Below, in pieces: positions 60,847 to 64,000 of a DNA stretch of 64,000 nt (the stretch's first letter is position 1; each line of letters begins with the position of its first letter). Source of the stretch: Trichoplax sp. H2. Taxonomy: Eukaryota > Placozoa > Uniplacotomia > Trichoplacea. The notes under the pieces are model-generated. The model was not told the origin of the DNA, did no database searches, and worked only from the letters and a program-made list of their open reading frames with translations. The stretch is from the NCBI GenBank assembly GCA_003344405.1, contig NOWV01000156.1:1-64000 (forward strand), read 5' to 3'. Position numbers and translations under genes: made by a program.

Positions 60847-63800
60847 CTCTTTTAATAAACTTGTGCAACTGATTATGAACAGGAGAGGAAGAGGAAATCT
60901 CAGATAGAATATGCTTAGCCCCTTGCTCGCAATCTGTGTAAAAAACTTTATTTTATTGGTGAATTCTTTATTTTTTATAATTTACTATCTCGAAGTTTTA
61001 AATTAAAAGATATCTTACCTTTAAATTCTGTATCTAATTTATTTAGTAACTCATTAATGACATCGAAATCTAACTGAGACGCTTTCGATAGCAGATTTAT
61101 ATCTGGTAATGACAACTGAAATTCCTGAAATAAAATGATATACTGACATTATCGAGATACTTCAAAATTAAAATTTCTAAATTTACGAAGCAGTAATCGA
61201 TATTCTAACTCTCTGAAATAATAGCTCCTATACGTTGCCAATAATTATAATATAACGCACTAATAAGACTCAAATGAAAGCAGAGTCATTGTGTAAGCAT
61301 CTGTGTTATCTAGGTCCATGATGTGTAACTCAAATGCCGCTCATCGTTGACATTCATTACTGATGCATGCTTAGGTATTGAAAACTAAGTAAATTACTAT
61401 TTAAACACTCAGGTAGTACTTAAATAATTAGAAATATTTTACATATTTAAATAGCATGCCTTATCGAGATGTTGTCTACACCAAAGCACTAAAAAGGCTA
61501 ATAAATTTGACTTCCCATCCTGAAATTGGACATATGACTTATCAACAAGGCAACTATAAATAACATTTGCGAAATAGATACTGAAAAAATAATACACGTA
61601 TGTTAAATTACAGCTAATATAGTATTCATTAAATTGAATTGGATTTAGTAATACATTTAAATGTTTAAAATATCATAGATGTATACGACGCAAAATGATC
61701 TAACATACGTAGACCAATAATCGCAAAATTTCGATTTAGGAAAAATTAAGATTGATAGCAGAAAAGTTTTTAATTTTCGAATACTCCAGTTTTACTGTTA
61801 CACCTTATTTACGCAAGAATTGACCTTCTAAAGAGACCATTCCATACAATCATCATTTATCTATCGCTTATGAATATCTTCAATAGAAAGAGCCAAAATA
61901 CTATTTTATTGACAAATGATCTACCTGACTACGGATATCCTTCAACTTGGTTAAAATTACAACATCAAAACCATCTGCATTTCCTCTTTGTAAATTGCCT
62001 GCTCAAGGAAATGATTAAAATTTACGGTGTGTCTATTTTAATTATCTCCATAGTTTAATTTCATTTTTTCAGTACTGTATATGGATCAATTTATATATAA
62101 TACTTTCTTACTTTTAGGCTAGAGTAATTGCTAGCATGATCTATTTCATTTTGTTTCTCTACGGTACTAATTAAAAGCTGCTAGCAGACGTTTTGCTACA
62201 GTACATGATTAAGAATAACTTTCATAGCCAGATATATATTCTTTGTCTCGAAAAAATTATTCGAATTTATATGGTTTGCATATTATTTTAAGTGTTAGCT
62301 ACCTAAATTCATGCGATTTCCAATAGTTCTTACAACAGACAATAATTTCCGAAGACCAAGACTTTCACGTAATTCCTAGAAAGTAATCAAAGTTTCAATA
62401 TGAAATAAACAATTTTATTGCTTAATTTCTTCGCTTTTGAAATTATTGCACTATCATAATCTTTTTGTCTGTAAGTCTAAGTATACTGCAAACCTTGCAC
62501 ACACTCTGGCAAAGTTTCAACATTTCCTTAATCATCGTTAAGTTGTCATCAAAGCTTGTAGCATAACATATATAAGCAAGCCGCTCGTTGAGAAATGGAA
62601 TTTCAGACAATTTCATGATAAATCTGCATAATAAAATAGGGAATTATTAGCACCTAAAATTTTCTAAACGGTGAATTATAATTCCGGTATTAATAAATAT
62701 TTATTGTGACAATAACTGGTTGTACAGTATAATTAGTAAATAAAGACAGCCATCTCCGTGGATGATATTAATATACACGCATCGCTATTAGAAGTTTATA
62801 TTAGTATGTTGATATTTCTTTTACTCTTCTGGTTCATCTAGCGGTTGTTGCGGCGATTTTTTCATATGTTGTTTAATTTTATTGATTTCTTCTAATGTTG
62901 GACGCTGAAGTAGACAAATATTGATAAAATATACCATAAAGTATTGCTGTTTGCTTACGATTCTCTAACTTACCAATCGGTATAGTGTCTGATACAGATC
63001 TTCGGGTAAAATGTTAATGTTGAGATTCAAAATCGCTGTTCACAGCAGAAAATGATCATTATATCAAAATGATGGTAGTTGAAACGGTTTGACCTTAAGA
63101 TTTAGCATATGTGAAAAATTTCAGAATTTAAAATGTACAAGTTCACTATATCATAGAGAAACACATTTGATGTTTGATTATCTTAAAGAGTGCCGGATTA
63201 CAACATCCTGGTATGATAAGATTTATTACCAGTTACGGTATATCTTGACGAGAATTTTAGGAATAAAGGCTTAATAGGTGACATGAAATTCGGGATTGCT
63301 TGTAAGATTTGTAGCTACATTAACGGAATATAGTAGACTGTAGGTACTTTATAAGCTTACAATTGAATATCTACACTCTATCGAAATAATTGAATAATAC
63401 CGGCATCTGTTAACTCACTCACATTCGTTCAGATGATTATGATTAAGATTTTACTTTTAAATGTATCATAGGGGTAAAAGAGAGGCTTTAATTTCGGAAT
63501 AGCATTCACCTTAACACCACACTGCATGTCTCTTACAGAGCTTAAACTTCTATCAACACCTCTAGATCTAAGTGACTAGAATGTAATTAGATTACCTCTA
63601 TTAAATACCTTGCCTAATTTCAGCGAGACTATAGCGTAATGTCTTCATAAATATTCCGATAGATTGCGATCTTTTATGGTCAAGATACTTTGCTCTTGAC
63701 TAAACAGATCAATAAAATGATAATTCCGATATAATTTTATAAAAGATAGATAATTTAATAAAACTTGATTAGCAGCTAATAAAGGCAATTTTACAGCTTG

Positions 63801-64000
63801 AAATTATTTATATTTCTCGACTAGGTCCATTAAGTCCATTATTATTTTATTATACATCTTACATAAGAAATGAAACTTTTAGTAGATTGAACCTATCTAT
63901 TTCTGACCGGTTTTATAGGTTGTCGATTTATCTTTCTGGTTTTACTTAAAGGTTTAGTCCGTGATGGGAATAGAATACACAATTCTGTATCATCTACTGT
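60847..64000 (-). CDS. Formin, FH2 domain exons (FHOD-like, partial)
   Basis: Nine minus-strand exons chain into an FH2 actin-assembly domain: 63699-63609 (LDHKRSQSIGIF), 63035-62974 (NILPEDLYQTL), 62904-62825 (RPTLEEINKIKQ), 62623-62494 (FIMKLSEIPFLNERL), 62375-62303 (LLSVVRTIGNRMNL), 61986-61925 (ADGFDVVILTKLKDIRSQ), 61519-61460 (DGKSNLLAFLVLW), 61124-61019 (LPDINLLSKASQLDF), 60945-60847 (YTDCEQGAKHIL). Phases agree throughout. All donors are GT except at 61460/61459, where the frame needs AAG|GC. FH2 domains form dimers that nucleate and processively elongate actin filaments at barbed ends. The PT-EE-KI and LSKASQLDF segments look most like FHOD formins. The frame is also open at 63893-64000, ending at a possible donor, and may be a more N-terminal exon. 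The FH1 region, regulatory N-terminus and C-terminal tail are not seen. Confidence 0.85.

Overview
The window is AT-rich eukaryotic DNA with multi-exon animal genes and GT-AG introns, many of them only 74-150 bp. It carries families typical of animals: a glycoprotein-hormone-receptor-type LGR, two ADAM10-like proteases, an FHOD-like formin, PCMT1, hexosaminidase D and an IRAK/Pelle-like kinase. Compact genes, short introns and 20-N scaffold gaps suggest an early-branching metazoan; a placozoan (Trichoplax type) is my best guess, by inference only. No bacterial, organellar or viral gene was recognised.

Layout. 1-3484: two pieces of intronless HEXD-like genes (minus strand), cut by the window edge and a gap, with the order of a head-to-tail tandem unit. 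4162-6100: a ten-exon death-domain kinase homologue with its catalytic motifs lost. 7.4-12.1 kb: a four-exon MADF-BESS gene embedded in several unrelated families of degenerate tandem repeats. 12904-21064 (minus): an LGR with one LRR per small exon and a single 7TM exon. 21-29 kb: gene-poor, with a perfect 33-bp-arm palindrome. 29347-31017 (minus): a full-length HEXD-like gene, divergent from PCMT1 (31990-34402, plus); the roughly 970 bp between them hold TACAGTAC repeats, a large inverted repeat and three TGACGTCA sites. 35944-37683 (minus): a short ADAM10-like protease. 37.7-56.2 kb: mostly without recognisable genes, but with an assembly island between two gaps and a decayed Ig-like fragment. 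56225-58453 (plus): a second, fuller ADAM10-like protease. 60847-64000 (minus): the FH2 part of a formin that runs off the right edge.

The genes form no obvious pathway. Several act at the cell surface or secretory route (LGR, ADAMs, HEXD) and two in the cytoplasm (formin, PCMT1). The points most worth a second look are the death-domain pseudokinase, the HEXD-like enzyme with an altered catalytic pair and a near-identical core shared with its paralogue, and the LGR whose exon-per-repeat structure parallels vertebrate FSH receptor genes. Exon boundaries were derived by hand from splice signals, reading frame and family resemblance; no search or transcript data were available.
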